In this document: in pieces, positions 11,531-20,317 of the stretch
Numbering within the stretch: position 1 is the stretch's first letter
Layout of the letters: the number at the start of each line of letters is the position of its first letter
Assembly: GCF_014898055.3 (NCBI RefSeq)
Contig: NW_023603184.1
Coordinates: forward strand, 107,746,615 to 107,810,614
Reading direction: 5' to 3'
DNA: 64,000 nucleotides
Origin: Talpa occidentalis
Lineage: Eukaryota; Chordata; Mammalia; Eulipotyphla; Talpidae
Position numbers and translations under genes: made by a program
Notes under the pieces: generated by a model
Database searches by the model: none
What the model was told of the DNA's origin: nothing
What the model saw: only the letters and a program-made list of their open reading frames with translations

Positions 11531-12906
11531 GCAAAGAACTTCCTCTTGTAAGAAGTCATGAGGACCAAGGCTTCAGACACATGGTGCAACTTTAGACATT
11601 CTAATTCTATAAATAAATCATCTCAGCCTTCTTCATTTGCTTCTCTTCCTCTGTGTACTCTCAAATGCAGTTGTTCACTGGTCTAACACTGATGCCTTTT
11701 GAAACTTGCCCTACATTCTTTGAGGACTAACATCTGTGCTCTCAATCTATGTGGATAATGTCCAGAGCTACATCTCTAGTCCTGATCTCTTTTGAAGTTC
11801 CACTGTATGCATTTCTAACTCTACACTTGGAAAGTGAATATATTCACTATCTTCTTTCAATATCAGTTCAAGAGCCCAATAAACCATTCTCTTTGGCTAT
11901 ATAACCTCAACTCATAATCACCTTGGGCTCCTAATTGCTTTGTTAATAGTCAGACACCAACTTTCCCCTCTAAAATTCAATCTCCTTTTCCACTTTGACT
12001 CCACTGATACTGTCCAGTGCTTAATGACCTCGAGTAACTCCACGACTCTTGCCTATCAGCACTCTCTCCCAAAAGCTTGAATCTGTTGCCAGTTATCTTT
12101 CTGAAGCCCAACTCCTATTAATTTATACACCTGCTTCAGAATGTGGAGCATCCCATTGCTTACAGAATAGAGTACATGCCTTCTATGAACTCCAAACTAG
12201 GACCCTCATCTTTATACCCACTCTTAACTTTCAAGATAATCCATAGCCAAACCATATTCAAATTATGCAAGTGTGGCTGTCACTGAACATCCTAAAATCT
12301 CCTACCCTTGTGACTTTTGATATAATGTTCCCTTGCAAGGGATACCATTTCTTCAATTGCTGCATATCAAAATATCCATAAAAAATTAAAATTCCATTTC
12401 TTTCAAACAGCCTTCCTGATGCCTCTGCCTGAAACTGATCTTCCTTTACCCTGTTTCTGTATTCCTGTACACTCATTTGCAGGTGTGGTCACTTCCTGTC
12501 TGTATAAGGGTTGTGCTGTCCTTATCTTTTTTCCTCATTTCTTCCTTTAGATTCCTAAAATCACTTTCCAACAGATTTAAATTGCTTGCAGACAGGATCT
12601 GATCTTTCTAACATAGTGTCCTTTTAATGGCAAACATGCCAAAAAATGCTGCCTTGAGTTACTCTAAGTATTGAGTGAGATATGTGTATTCTACCATATA
12701 TAACTATGCCATGGCACAACTAAATCTCATTTTTTCCCCTTCAGCTTGCCTCATTTTTTCTCTTGGCTATGTTTCCTCTTACCTCCTTTTTGTTAAAAAT
12801 GTGTTTTTGAATAAACTTATACTCAGTATTATTTGCTTTAAGAACTATTATTAAAATGCTCAGATTGCATTCAGAAAAGTATATACTTTTTCTTCATAGT
12901 AGATAC
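11531..12906 (-). other. TTN: Intron w94-w95, remaining part
   Basis: The stretch at about 12,060-12,560 looks like an old L2 LINE (plus strand TTGCTTACAGAATAGAGTAC and CTTCCTGATGCCTCTGCCTG). The rest is unique. No exon was found. Confidence 0.5.
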
Positions 12907-12990
12907 CTTTTTCTGGCTGGACTTCTGGCTTTTTGGTAACAGGCACAGGTTCTTTCTTTACTGGAACAAGTTTCTTGGGCACTTCAGGCA
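12907..12990 (-). CDS. TTN: TTN PEVK exon w94, 28 aa
   Basis: Reads VPEVPKKLVPVKKEPVPVTK then KPEVQPEK. The donor is GTATCT. The acceptor is CTTCAAAG. Confidence 0.93.
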
Positions 12991-13198
12991 CTTTGAAGAT
13001 ATTATTTTTATTTTAAAAAGAGTATTTATAAACTTTAAGAATAAATAGTCTGTAATTAATGGGGCAGTATAAATGTTAATGAAAAAAAAGGACATTTTGG
13101 TCCCTAGTTATGCAACAACGAGGACAGCATATTGGATTCCACCTTAGGAGAGTGAGTACTTAAAAACATCATGTCAGTGATGACATAAGCTCATTTAC

Positions 13199-13270
13199 CT
13201 GGTGGTGGTTCTGGCTTCTTAACAGTTGGGACTTTCTTCGGTGGGACAACTTTCTTTGTCACTTCAGGTA
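13199..13270 (-). CDS. TTN: TTN PEVK exon w93, 24 aa
   Basis: Reads VPEVTKKVVPPKKVPTVKKP then EPPP. Shorter than the standard unit; it contains two VPxxKK sub-repeats. The donor is GTAAAT. Confidence 0.93.
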
Positions 13271-13457
13271 CTTTAAAGATATTAGTACATTTAATAATAT
13301 AAAATTACAAGATCTGCACATTAATTTGACTAGGATATTGAACATTATAACACATAGATGACAAACATATAATACAGCATGATTCAGAGTAAGAAATTAG
13401 GGTAAAAATTTGGACAACTCGTAAAATGAAGCAAATATTGATTTTTTGTGTAAGTAC

Positions 13458-13535
13458 CTTTAGGAGGTGGAGCTTCTGGTTTTTTGATGACAGGAACTTT
13501 CTTCTCTGGAATAATTTTCTTGGGCTCTTCAGGCA
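13458..13535 (-). CDS. TTN: TTN PEVK exon w92, 26 aa
   Basis: Reads VPEEPKKIIPEKKVPVIKKP then EAPPPK. It matches human VPEEPKKIIPEKKVPVIKKP as I recall it. Confidence 0.95.
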
Positions 13536-13789
13536 CTTGAAAGAAAGGAATTTCTTTTAGAGTCAGATGATTATAATGAAAAGTTTAATGCTAATGAATA
13601 AAAAAGATAGCAGATATTTCTTTGATGTGGGACCAAAGGTTTGTGTGTGTAAATTAATTTTGTTCTTGCCAATGAGATCCAATTTCAAGTAAGGAGAAAA
13701 AAAGTTTAACATTTTATTTTAAAGAAGATATATAATAGACATAAAAATTGAGTGGTGTGTTTTCCTGTCCAATGGATGCTGCTTTGTAC

Positions 13790-13876
13790 CTGCTGGTGGT
13801 GGAACTTCTGGCTCCTTTTCTTCCACAACAGGAACTGGCTCTTCTTCAGGAGCAATTTCCTCAGGTTCTTCATGTA
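13790..13876 (-). CDS. TTN: TTN PEVK exon w91, 29 aa, acidic
   Basis: Reads VHEEPEEIAPEEEPVPVVEE then KEPEVPPPA. This is an acidic EEPEE-type exon. It appears to lack the repeated APEEE unit I recall in the human version. Confidence 0.93.
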
Positions 13877-14332
13877 CTTAAAGATACAGTTAATCTTATT
13901 TTAATGTGCGGGGCAATATTTTAAAATGTACAAAACACAAACACTATCAATAGCAAGGGCGATTGATCTCTTCCTTTGATTCAAGAAACAGCTCTTATTT
14001 TTCTTAAGATGAAATGCCTTATTTGAACTCTCTTCTGTTGGTTTGAAAGCTTGGAAAACCCCTCTGATACTTAATGTCATTTATAATCATTAGATCTCCA
14101 ATCCTACTTTCTGTGTTCATTAGAGAAACTTGGTTTAATTCAGCTTACAATGTCCTATATAAATGCTGCTGACTGATAACCCCAAAGCGGCGTGAGACTG
14201 GAGTTAAGAATGGTGAAGTAAGGTAAATAATTAAAGGATAGAAAATGGCCAAGATATACTGAACTAGAAAAGAAGAAGGCTTAAATTAGAAATAGTCACA
14301 CATAGCAAACTTATTAGTGATTTCATGTGTAC

Positions 14333-14416
14333 CTTCTGGAGGAGGAGACTCCACTTTCTTGGGGACAGGAACAGCTGGTTTCTCTTCTACGACAGGTTTC
14401 TTTGGCATCTCTGGCA
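14333..14416 (-). CDS. TTN: TTN PEVK exon w90, 28 aa
   Basis: Reads VPEMPKKPVVEEKPAVPVPK then KVESPPPE. The donor is GTACAC; the acceptor is CTAATATCTTTAAAG. Confidence 0.94.
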
Positions 14417-14807
14417 CTTTAAAGATATTAGCTCATTTTACTTCCGGGTAGTTGGGCAATATATAAAATTTATATCATACCTAGTCTGCATCTTGTTCAA
14501 ATTACCCAGGGACAGATCCAAGAACAAAATTCACAAAAAGATCAGTGATCTGTCCTTGAAGCTACATAGCAGGGAGGACAAAGTAGACTATTAAACATAA
14601 TAAAATCATGTTAGTACTCTTTCAACATCTGTCCTTCCTGATAAATCATGGTTTTCTTTAAATTAATGATGCAATTTAAGAACATTTAAGCCCTAAACAC
14701 CCAGAATAGCATGTTTGCAGAGGTAAATATCACAAGAATGACAAAAAGATTTCCTAGAATAGATGACTTTTTACAATTTTCTGCAGAATCTTGTTAGTGA
14801 CATGTAC

Positions 14808-14885
14808 CTTTAGTTGGCGGGGCTTCTGGCTCTTTGGGAACAGCTGGTTTCTTTTCTGGAACAACTTCTTTTGGAACTTCAGGCA
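14808..14885 (-). CDS. TTN: TTN PEVK exon w89, 26 aa
   Basis: Reads VPEVPKEVVPEKKPAVPKEP then EAPPTK. It belongs to the VPKEVVPEKK subfamily that fills the 13-19 kb stretch. Confidence 0.95.
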
Positions 14886-15019
14886 CTTTAAAGATATTAG
14901 TATTTTAGCATTATGAAGAATTGCTAGTTCACTTTCTACATATATGTATATAAAATAAAACACTTTTTAAGAGTAGGAGGTTGAATCCACCTCATCAAAT
15001 GGTGGGCACTAACATATAC

Positions 15020-15103
15020 CTTTAGCAGGTGGTGCTTCTGGTTTTTTGGGAACCACTGAAGGCAATTTCTTTTCAGGAACGACCTCTTTGGGCACTTCAG
15101 GCA
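15020..15103 (-). CDS. TTN: TTN PEVK exon w88, 28 aa
   Basis: Reads VPEVPKEVVPEKKLPSVVPK then KPEAPPAK. The donor is GTATAT; the acceptor is CTTTTTCAAG. Confidence 0.95.
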
Positions 15104-15226
15104 CTTGAAAAAGATGTTAGTAATTTTTACTTCAGAGTTTCAATGACACGATAATGATTCTGTAGAGCAGTAGAACACAATATTTTAAAGACAGACACTT
15201 GGGGAAGTTAGTGGCGGTGAAAATAC

Positions 15227-15310
15227 CTTTCACTGGAGGTGGTTCAGGTTTTTTGGCAATGACAGCAGGTGGTTTCTTTTCTGGAGCAGGTTTCTTAGGT
15301 GGCTCGGTCA
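15227..15310 (-). CDS. TTN: TTN PEVK exon w87, 28 aa
   Basis: Reads VTEPPKKPAPEKKPPAVIAK then KPEPPPVK. This exon is proline-dense. The gap to w88 is only 123 bp. Confidence 0.95.
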
Positions 15311-15444
15311 CTAAAGATATTAGAATTTATGTTTTCAAATGAGTGAAGATGAGTGAGAATCAAGACAAGAACTCCTAACATCCAGATTTTTTAGATAAGA
15401 AGGGTCAAAGACTGGCTTCGGCACCGTGGTCCCAGCCCAGCTAC

Positions 15445-15528
15445 CTTTTGGAGGAGGAGGAGGCTCCGGCTCTTCCACAACTTCAGCTGGAGGCTCTTCT
15501 GGGGCAATTTCCTCCGGCTCTTCATACA
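15445..15528 (-). CDS. TTN: TTN PEVK exon w86, 28 aa, acidic
   Basis: Reads VYEEPEEIAPEEPPAEVVEE then PEPPPPPK. This is an EEPEE-type acidic exon ending in a polyproline run. The donor is GTAGCT. Confidence 0.95.
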
Positions 15529-15657
15529 CTTTAAAGACACAATTTCATTTTAATGCTAGAATTGATTAAAGAATATGAAATAGTCTGCAAATATTTTTAA
15601 GCATTAAGAAGAGAGTTTTTATTTAAGATGTATTAGTTTGGAGAATTTTATTATTAC

Positions 15658-15741
15658 CTTCAGGGGGAGGACTTTCCGGTTGGGGGGGGATTTCTTCTGG
15701 CACCTTCTTTTCTGGGACAGCTGCCTTTGGCACCTCAGGGA
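15658..15741 (-). CDS. TTN: TTN PEVK exon w85, 28 aa (duplicate of w74)
   Basis: Reads VPEVPKAAVPEKKVPEEIPP then QPESPPPE. By my reading the 84 bases are the same as those of w74 at 17,917-18,000, including the run of eight C on the coding strand. It opens the 2.26-kb local duplication. Confidence 0.95.
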
Positions 15742-15823
15742 CTTTAAAGATATTAGTATTGCAAGATTAGACAGGGTGAAGACAAGTGGAGAGTATCAGA
15801 CACAGTGGCATGGAGGCGTCTAC

Positions 15824-15901
15824 CTTTGGCTGGTGGGACTTCAGGCTTTTTAGGAGGCGCCACTTTCTTTTCAGGGGCCACTTCCTTGGGAGCCTCGGGC
15901 A
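15824..15901 (-). CDS. TTN: TTN PEVK exon w84, 26 aa (duplicate of w73)
   Basis: Reads VPEAPKEVAPEKKVAPPKKP then EVPPAK. It matches w73 in sequence, while the flanking introns have begun to differ. Confidence 0.95.
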
Positions 15902-16011
15902 CTAAAAAGATATTAGTGAAGTCACATTCAGGAGCTATGAAGACTATGGATACAAAATCTTTTTAAGAGCAGGAGAGTTATGACTTCTTAAGCTTAAGGT
16001 CAGGGACAAAC

Positions 16012-16095
16012 CTTTAGCAGGTAGAACTTCAGGCTTTGGAGGAGGAGCCACAGACACTTTCTTTTCTGGGGTAACCTCTTTGGGAGCTTCAGGCA
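16012..16095 (-). CDS. TTN: TTN PEVK exon w83, 28 aa (ladder copy 4)
   Basis: Reads VPEAPKEVTPEKKVSVAPPP then KPEVLPAK. It is the last of four near-identical exons in transcript order. The donor is GTTTGT instead of the usual GTAyAT. Confidence 0.93.
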
Positions 16096-16206
16096 CTTAA
16101 AAGATATTAGTAAAATTAAATTCAGGAGCTATAAAGACCATGGACAAAAAAATCTTTACAAGAGCAGGAGAGTTATGACTTCTTAAGCCTCAGGTAAGGA
16201 ACACAC

Positions 16207-16290
16207 CTTTAGCAAGTGGAACTTCAGGCTTTTTAGGAGGAGCCACAGACACTTTCTTTTCTGGAGTAACCTCTTTGGGAACTTCAGGCA
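16207..16290 (-). CDS. TTN: TTN PEVK exon w82, 28 aa (ladder copy 3)
   Basis: Reads VPEVPKEVTPEKKVSVAPPK then KPEVPLAK. The donor is GTGTGT. It starts 195 bp from w83. Confidence 0.93.
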
Positions 16291-16397
16291 CTTAAAAGAT
16301 ATTAGTAAAATTAACAGGAGCTATGAAGACCACGGATAAAAAATCTTTACAAGAGCAGGAGAGTTATGACTTCTTAAGCCTAAGGTAAGGGACAAAC

Positions 16398-16481
16398 CTT
16401 TAGGAGGTGGAACTTCAGGCTTTTTAGGAGGAGCCACAGACACTTTCTTTTCTGGGGTAACCTCTTTGGGAGCTTCAGGCA
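16398..16481 (-). CDS. TTN: TTN PEVK exon w81, 28 aa (ladder copy 2)
   Basis: Reads VPEAPKEVTPEKKVSVAPPK then KPEVPPPK. The donor is GTTTGT. It starts 191 bp from w82. Confidence 0.93.
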
Positions 16482-16570
16482 CTTAAAAGATATTAGTAAA
16501 ATTAACAGGAGCTATGAAGACCATGGATAAAAAATCTTTACAAGACTTAAGCCTAAGGTCAGGGACAAAC

Positions 16571-16654
16571 CTTTAGCAGGTGGGACTTCAGGCTTTTTAG
16601 GAGGAGCCATAGACACTTCCTTTTCTGGGGTAACCTCTTTGGGAGCTTCAGGAA
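16571..16654 (-). CDS. TTN: TTN PEVK exon w80, 28 aa (ladder copy 1)
   Basis: Reads VPEAPKEVTPEKEVSMAPPK then KPEVPPAK. The donor is GTTTGT. The 173-bp spacing to w81 shows an intronic deletion relative to the other ladder steps. Confidence 0.93.
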
Positions 16655-16764
16655 CTTAAAAGATATTAGTAAAATTACATTTAGGAGTTATGAGGTACCA
16701 GGACAAAATCTTTTCAAGAGTATGTGAGTTCTATCTTCTTAAGTCTAAGATGGGTGACAAGTAC

Positions 16765-16848
16765 CTGATACAGGTGGGACTTCAGGCTTTGTAGGAGGTG
16801 CCACTGGTGCTTTCTTTTCATAGACAATTTCTTGAGGAACTTCAGGCA
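16765..16848 (-). CDS. TTN: TTN PEVK exon w79, 28 aa
   Basis: Reads VPEVPQEIVYEKKAPVAPPT then KPEVPPVS. Its 3' half and donor side are matched by w71, which has a different 5' half. Confidence 0.93.
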
Positions 16849-16964
16849 CTTAAAAGATATTAGTTGTGTTTTTACACTTAAGTTAGTGAGATCAATGGAC
16901 TTAAAATATTTTTAAGAGTAAAAGAGGTATTTCTTCTGTAGACTAAGACAGCTATGAAAAATAC

Positions 16965-17048
16965 CTGAAACTGGAGGGGCTTCTGGTTTTTTGGGCGGTG
17001 CCTTGTGAATTTTCTTTTCTGGGACAGCTTCCTGGGGAACTTCAGGCA
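16965..17048 (-). CDS. TTN: TTN PEVK exon w78, 28 aa
   Basis: Reads VPEVPQEAVPEKKIHKAPPK then KPEAPPVS. The acceptor is CTTTCAAG. Confidence 0.93.
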
Positions 17049-17159
17049 CTTGAAAGATATTAGTGGTTTTACACTTTTAGAAAAGCAATGGCATAAACTA
17101 TTTTCAATGGTTAAAAAAAAAAGAGTTCTCTGCCAAATGAAGTCAAGGTAAGCATGTAC

Positions 17160-17234
17160 CTGTGACAGGTGTGGTTTCTGTTTTTTTGGGTGGTGCCTTG
17201 GAAATTATCTTTTCTGGGACAACTTCTTGAGCAG
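17160..17234 (-). CDS. TTN: TTN PEVK exon w77, 25 aa, using a shifted acceptor
   Basis: The ancestral exon would be 17,160-17,243 (84 bp, reading VSEAAQEVVPEKIISKAPPK then KTETTPVT). At its acceptor the usual TTTTAAG/TG is TTTTAAT/TG, so the AG is gone. The next AG downstream (GAAG/CTGCT) is nine bases into the exon. It keeps the same phase and gives a 75-bp exon starting AAQEVVPEK. The donor GTACAT is intact. Either this short form is used or the exon is always skipped; both keep the frame. Confidence 0.6.
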
Positions 17235-17357
17235 CTTCAGACAATTAAAAGATATTAGTAGTTTTAGAATTTAAGAATATGGGAAGGCATAAATTACAAT
17301 GATTTGGAAGCAGACAAAACTATATTTTCTTCTTACTGTAGCAGTGGGAATAAATAC

Positions 17358-17441
17358 CTTTAGCAGGTGGAACTTCTGGCTTTTTAGGCACAACCACAGG
17401 CACTTTCTTTTCAGGTACAACTTCTTTAGGAGATTCAGGAA
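17358..17441 (-). CDS. TTN: TTN PEVK exon w76, 28 aa
   Basis: Reads VPESPKEVVPEKKVPVVVPK then KPEVPPAK. The donor is GTATTT. Confidence 0.94.
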
Positions 17442-17599
17442 CTTTGAAGATATTAGTATCTTTTTGTTAGAAATTACAAAGGGGGAATATCAACAGCACA
17501 TGTACCCAAACAAATACAATTTGTGAGACTGGCAGACACCCCATGCACACTTTCCCAGCCCCCTGAAACAGATGAGTGACAACATGGGAGGATAAATAC

Positions 17600-17686
17600 C
17601 TTTCACAGGTGGAGCTTCTGGCTCTTTAGGAGGAGACACAGGTACTTTCTTTTCAGGAATGGCTTCCTTGGGCGGCATCTCAGGCA
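17600..17686 (-). CDS. TTN: TTN PEVK exon w75, 29 aa
   Basis: Reads VPEMPPKEAIPEKKVPVSPP then KEPEAPPVK. One extra codon (MPPKE) makes it 87 bp instead of 84. The acceptor is TTTTGAAG. Confidence 0.94.
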
Positions 17687-17916
17687 CTTCAAAAATATTG
17701 GTAATTTGTATTTAGAAAGGTGAAAGTAATTGATGAATACTATAATGTATCATGCACCAAGATATTTTGGATTACCACTGATTTCCTTTAGCATCATATC
17801 ACCTTTATGTGGTGGAATTTATATATATAATTTTCTACATAAATAAGCCATTAATTTTCACCATGGTACATTCACTTTTTTTTTTTTTTACATGGTACAT
17901 TCACTTTTGACATTAC

Positions 17917-18000
17917 CTTCAGGGGGAGGACTTTCCGGTTGGGGGGGGATTTCTTCTGGCACCTTCTTTTCTGGGACAGCTGCCTTTGGCACCTCAGGGA
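17917..18000 (-). CDS. TTN: TTN PEVK exon w74, 28 aa (duplicate of w85)
   Basis: Reads VPEVPKAAVPEKKVPEEIPP then QPESPPPE, the same as w85. Similarity to the other copy begins about five bases past the donor. A T-rich tract at 17,877-17,890 lies just outside the duplicated part. Confidence 0.95.
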
Positions 18001-18082
18001 CTTTAAAGATATTAGTATTGCAAGATTAGACAGGGTGAAGACAAGTGGAGAGTATCAGACACAGAGGCATGGAGGTGACTAC

Positions 18083-18160
18083 CTTTGGCTGGTGGGACTT
18101 CAGGCTTTTTAGGAGGCGCCACTTTCTTTTCAGGGGCCACTTCCTTGGGAGCCTCGGGCA
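18083..18160 (-). CDS. TTN: TTN PEVK exon w73, 26 aa (duplicate of w84)
   Basis: Reads VPEAPKEVAPEKKVAPPKKP then EVPPAK. The intron between w73 and w74 is nearly the same as that between w84 and w85. Confidence 0.95.
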
Positions 18161-18270
18161 CTTAAAAGATATTAGTAAAATTACATTTAGGAGCTATGAA
18201 GACCATGGACACAAAATCTTTTCAAGAGCAGGAGAGTTATGACTTCTTAAGCCTAAGGTCAGGGACAAAC

Positions 18271-18354
18271 CTTTAGCAGGTGGAACTTCAGGCTTTGGAG
18301 GAGGAGCCACAGACACTTTCTTTTCTGGGGTAACCTCTTTGGGAGACTCGGGCA
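18271..18354 (-). CDS. TTN: TTN PEVK exon w72, 28 aa
   Basis: Reads VPESPKEVTPEKKVSVAPPP then KPEVPPAK. It is the only ladder-type exon in this copy of the duplication, against four in the other copy. It shares the GTTTGT donor. Confidence 0.94.
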
Positions 18355-18466
18355 CTTAAAAGATATTAGTAAAATTACATTTAGGAGCTATGAAGACCAT
18401 GGACACAAAATCTTTTCAAGAGTATGTGAATTGTAGCTTCTTAAGTCTAAGATGGGTGACAAGTAC

Positions 18467-18550
18467 CTGCTACAGGTGGGACTTCAGGCTTTGTAGGAGG
18501 TGCCACAGGCCCCCTTTTTTCTGGACTAACCTCTTTGGGAGCTTCAGGCA
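18467..18550 (-). CDS. TTN: TTN PEVK exon w71, 28 aa, hybrid
   Basis: Reads VPEAPKEVSPEKRGPVAPPT then KPEVPPVA. The 5' half (VPEAPKEV.PEK) is of the ladder type. The 3' half (PVAPPTKPEVPPV) and the donor intron match w79. This is the pattern expected from unequal exchange inside an exon. Confidence 0.92.
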
Positions 18551-18698
18551 CTAAAGATATTAGTAAATTTACATTTGAATCACAAGGAACAACTTAGACA
18601 TGAAGACATTTACATTCAAAAGAGGTTTCACAACAAGAAAAGGTGGTCTTGTCTATTACCCTCCCTACCCCACCTTGAGGGGGTGGTTAGGAAAGTAC

Positions 18699-18776
18699 CT
18701 TTGACAGGTACAACTTCAGGCTTTTTGGGAGGATGCACTTTCTTTTCCAGGACAACTTCTTTGGGAATCTCAGGCA
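18699..18776 (-). CDS. TTN: TTN PEVK exon w70, 26 aa
   Basis: Reads VPEIPKEVVLEKKVHPPKKP then EVVPVK. The donor is GTACTT. Confidence 0.93.
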
Positions 18777-18890
18777 CTTAAAAGATATTAATATTTTTGC
18801 ATTTAGAAGTGACAAAATCAATATGAACAGGAAACAGATTCATACAGGAAAAACATTTTCCTAAATCTCCAAACATCTAGCAACATATAC

Positions 18891-18974
18891 CTTCATCAGG
18901 AGGGGCTTCAGGCTTCTGGCGAGGAGCCAGGTTTGTTTTCTTTTCAGGGACAATTTCTTGGGGAACTTCAGGCA
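18891..18974 (-). CDS. TTN: TTN PEVK exon w69, 28 aa
   Basis: Reads VPEVPQEIVPEKKTNLAPRQ then KPEAPPDE. The acceptor is TTTTTAAAG. Confidence 0.92.
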
Positions 18975-19089
18975 CTTTAAAAAATGAGTATTTTGACACT
19001 TAGTGTATGATGATCAGTAGGAACAGCAAACTATTTTCAAGACCACAAGAGCTATTTCCTCTTGAGTTTGACAACATGACAACTTGTAC

Positions 19090-19164
19090 CTTTAGCTGGC
19101 TGAAGTTCTCTTTTTTTGGAAGAAACTGTCTTTGCAGGAACAACTTCTTGAGGAGCTCCAGGCA
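19090..19164 (-). CDS. TTN: TTN PEVK exon w68, 25 aa
   Basis: Reads VPGAPQEVVPAKTVSSKKRE then LQPAK. This divergent copy has fewer prolines. Frame and both splice sites remain good. Confidence 0.88.
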
Positions 19165-19364
19165 CTTTAAAGATATTAGTATTTCACATTTAATAGTTAA
19201 TGATTAATAAAATAGTAACTACAATAATTTAGTAAATGCATTTTCTGTAAGTCTCTTCTCTGCCTGTCTTTTCTCCTTTTTTCTTCCCCACCAAATATCT
19301 AGGTCTCTACTAGATTTCCTGGGACACTATAGCCATCCCTACTACATATTTATTGAACAAATAC

Positions 19365-19431
19365 TTTTAATGGGAAGGTTTTCTGTTTTAACAGCAACAG
19401 TAACAGATATTTTCTTGTGGAGCTTCAAGTG
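19365..19431 (-). pseudogene. Dead PEVK exon, frame broken
   Basis: The acceptor (CTTAAG) and donor (GTATTT) are still present around 67 bp that begin ALEAPQE. The frame then shifts, and KKISVTVAVKTENLPIK is read in another frame. A deletion of the VVPE part would explain this. With 67 bp it cannot be used without shifting the reading frame. Confidence 0.7.
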
Positions 19432-19538
19432 CTTAAGATATTAGTATGTTTATTTTAAGAGTTATGAATAATGTTAGAAAAAGAATTTTAAGAGAAGAGG
19501 ATAATTTCTTCTTTGGAATCTATTCAGTTGACATGTAC

Positions 19539-19622
19539 CTTTCATAGACAGAGGTTCTGGATCTGTAGAAACATCCTCAGGTACTTTCATTTCAGGGGTA
19601 ACTTCTTTCATAATTTCTGGTG
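19539..19622 (-). CDS. TTN: TTN PEVK exon w67, 28 aa
   Basis: Reads APEIMKEVTPEMKVPEDVST then DPEPLSMK. It starts with A because the first exon bases are CA. It is divergent and methionine-rich, but intact. Confidence 0.87.
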
Positions 19623-19754
19623 CTTTGAAGATATTAGTATTATAGGTAGAGATTAAGGAATCAGTGTGGATGTTAATCACATTAATTGAATTATGGTTAT
19701 TTTAATGACTGTAAGGGTGCTTTATAGTGCTTCAAGAATTATATGAGGTATAAA

Positions 19755-19868
19755 GTCTTGAGGAAAGGAATTGAATCTTACTTGTCTTTGTTAATTATTC
19801 CCCCGCTGCCCAGCATCATGCACATAATGGGTGCTTATTAAATAAATGAAGGAAGGATAGAATGAATG
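19755..19868 (+). repeat. L2 LINE 3' tail
   Basis: The plus strand has CTTGTCTTTGTTAATTATTC, CCCAGCATCATGCACATAAT, GGGTGCTTATTAAATAAATG and a GAATGAATGA end, typical of the L2 3' end. It stops about four bases before the donor of w66. Confidence 0.75.
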
Positions 19869-19872
19869 ATAC

Positions 19873-19956
19873 CTTTAGTGGAGGGTATTTCAATTTCAGG
19901 GGGAGCAGTCATGGATGTCTCCTTTACAGGAGCAACTTCTGGAGATGATTCAGGCA
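19873..19956 (-). CDS. TTN: TTN PEVK exon w66, 28 aa
   Basis: Reads VPESSPEVAPVKETSMTAPP then EIEIPSTK. It is more acidic and serine/threonine-rich than its neighbours. Its donor (GTATCA) abuts an L2 tail. Confidence 0.87.
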
Positions 19957-20086
19957 CTTTAAAGATATTAATGCATTGTACTTTAGAGGGATGATGAACA
20001 ATGAGGATTTTAGTCAAAACTCCACCTATAGGAATGGGAGACCTCCTCCCTCCCAGAATGTGATTCTTTGGTAATGGTATGAATAC

Positions 20087-20124
20087 CTCATTTTTAGGAG
20101 CTGTTTTCTAGGTAACCTCAGGGA
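20087..20124 (-). pseudogene. Dead PEVK exon remnant with stop codon
   Basis: 38 bp between ATAG and GTATTC. They read VPEVT, then TAG, then KTAPKNE. The stop, the loss of about half the exon and the length mod 3 all show it is dead. Confidence 0.6.
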
Positions 20125-20238
20125 CTATCAATATTAGCAATTTTATTTCTTGGAATGGTACAGCTATAGGATATTAGGTCATGGAAAGTGAGCCTTAAAT
20201 GAAAAAAAGAAATAAATTTCCTATAACTAACTGTGCAC

Positions 20239-20317
20239 CTTTAGCTATTAGTTTGAGAGAACAAAACATCTCCTTTCTTATCTGGATAGACTTCATTTTG
20301 TACCCTTACCTTAGGCA
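20239..20317 (-). pseudogene. Dead PEVK exon, 79 bp
   Basis: Reads VPKVRVQNEVYPDKKGDVLF then SQTNS and a TAA formed by a one-base shift in the ancestral GCTAAAG end. Acceptor AG and donor GTGCAC are present, but 79 bp is out of frame. Confidence 0.65.

Noticed and set aside
15661..15690. Run of eight G on the plus strand as a possible frameshift in w85
   Set aside because: The same run is present in w74, the exon is 84 bp, and the reading EEIPPQPESPPPE is sensible.
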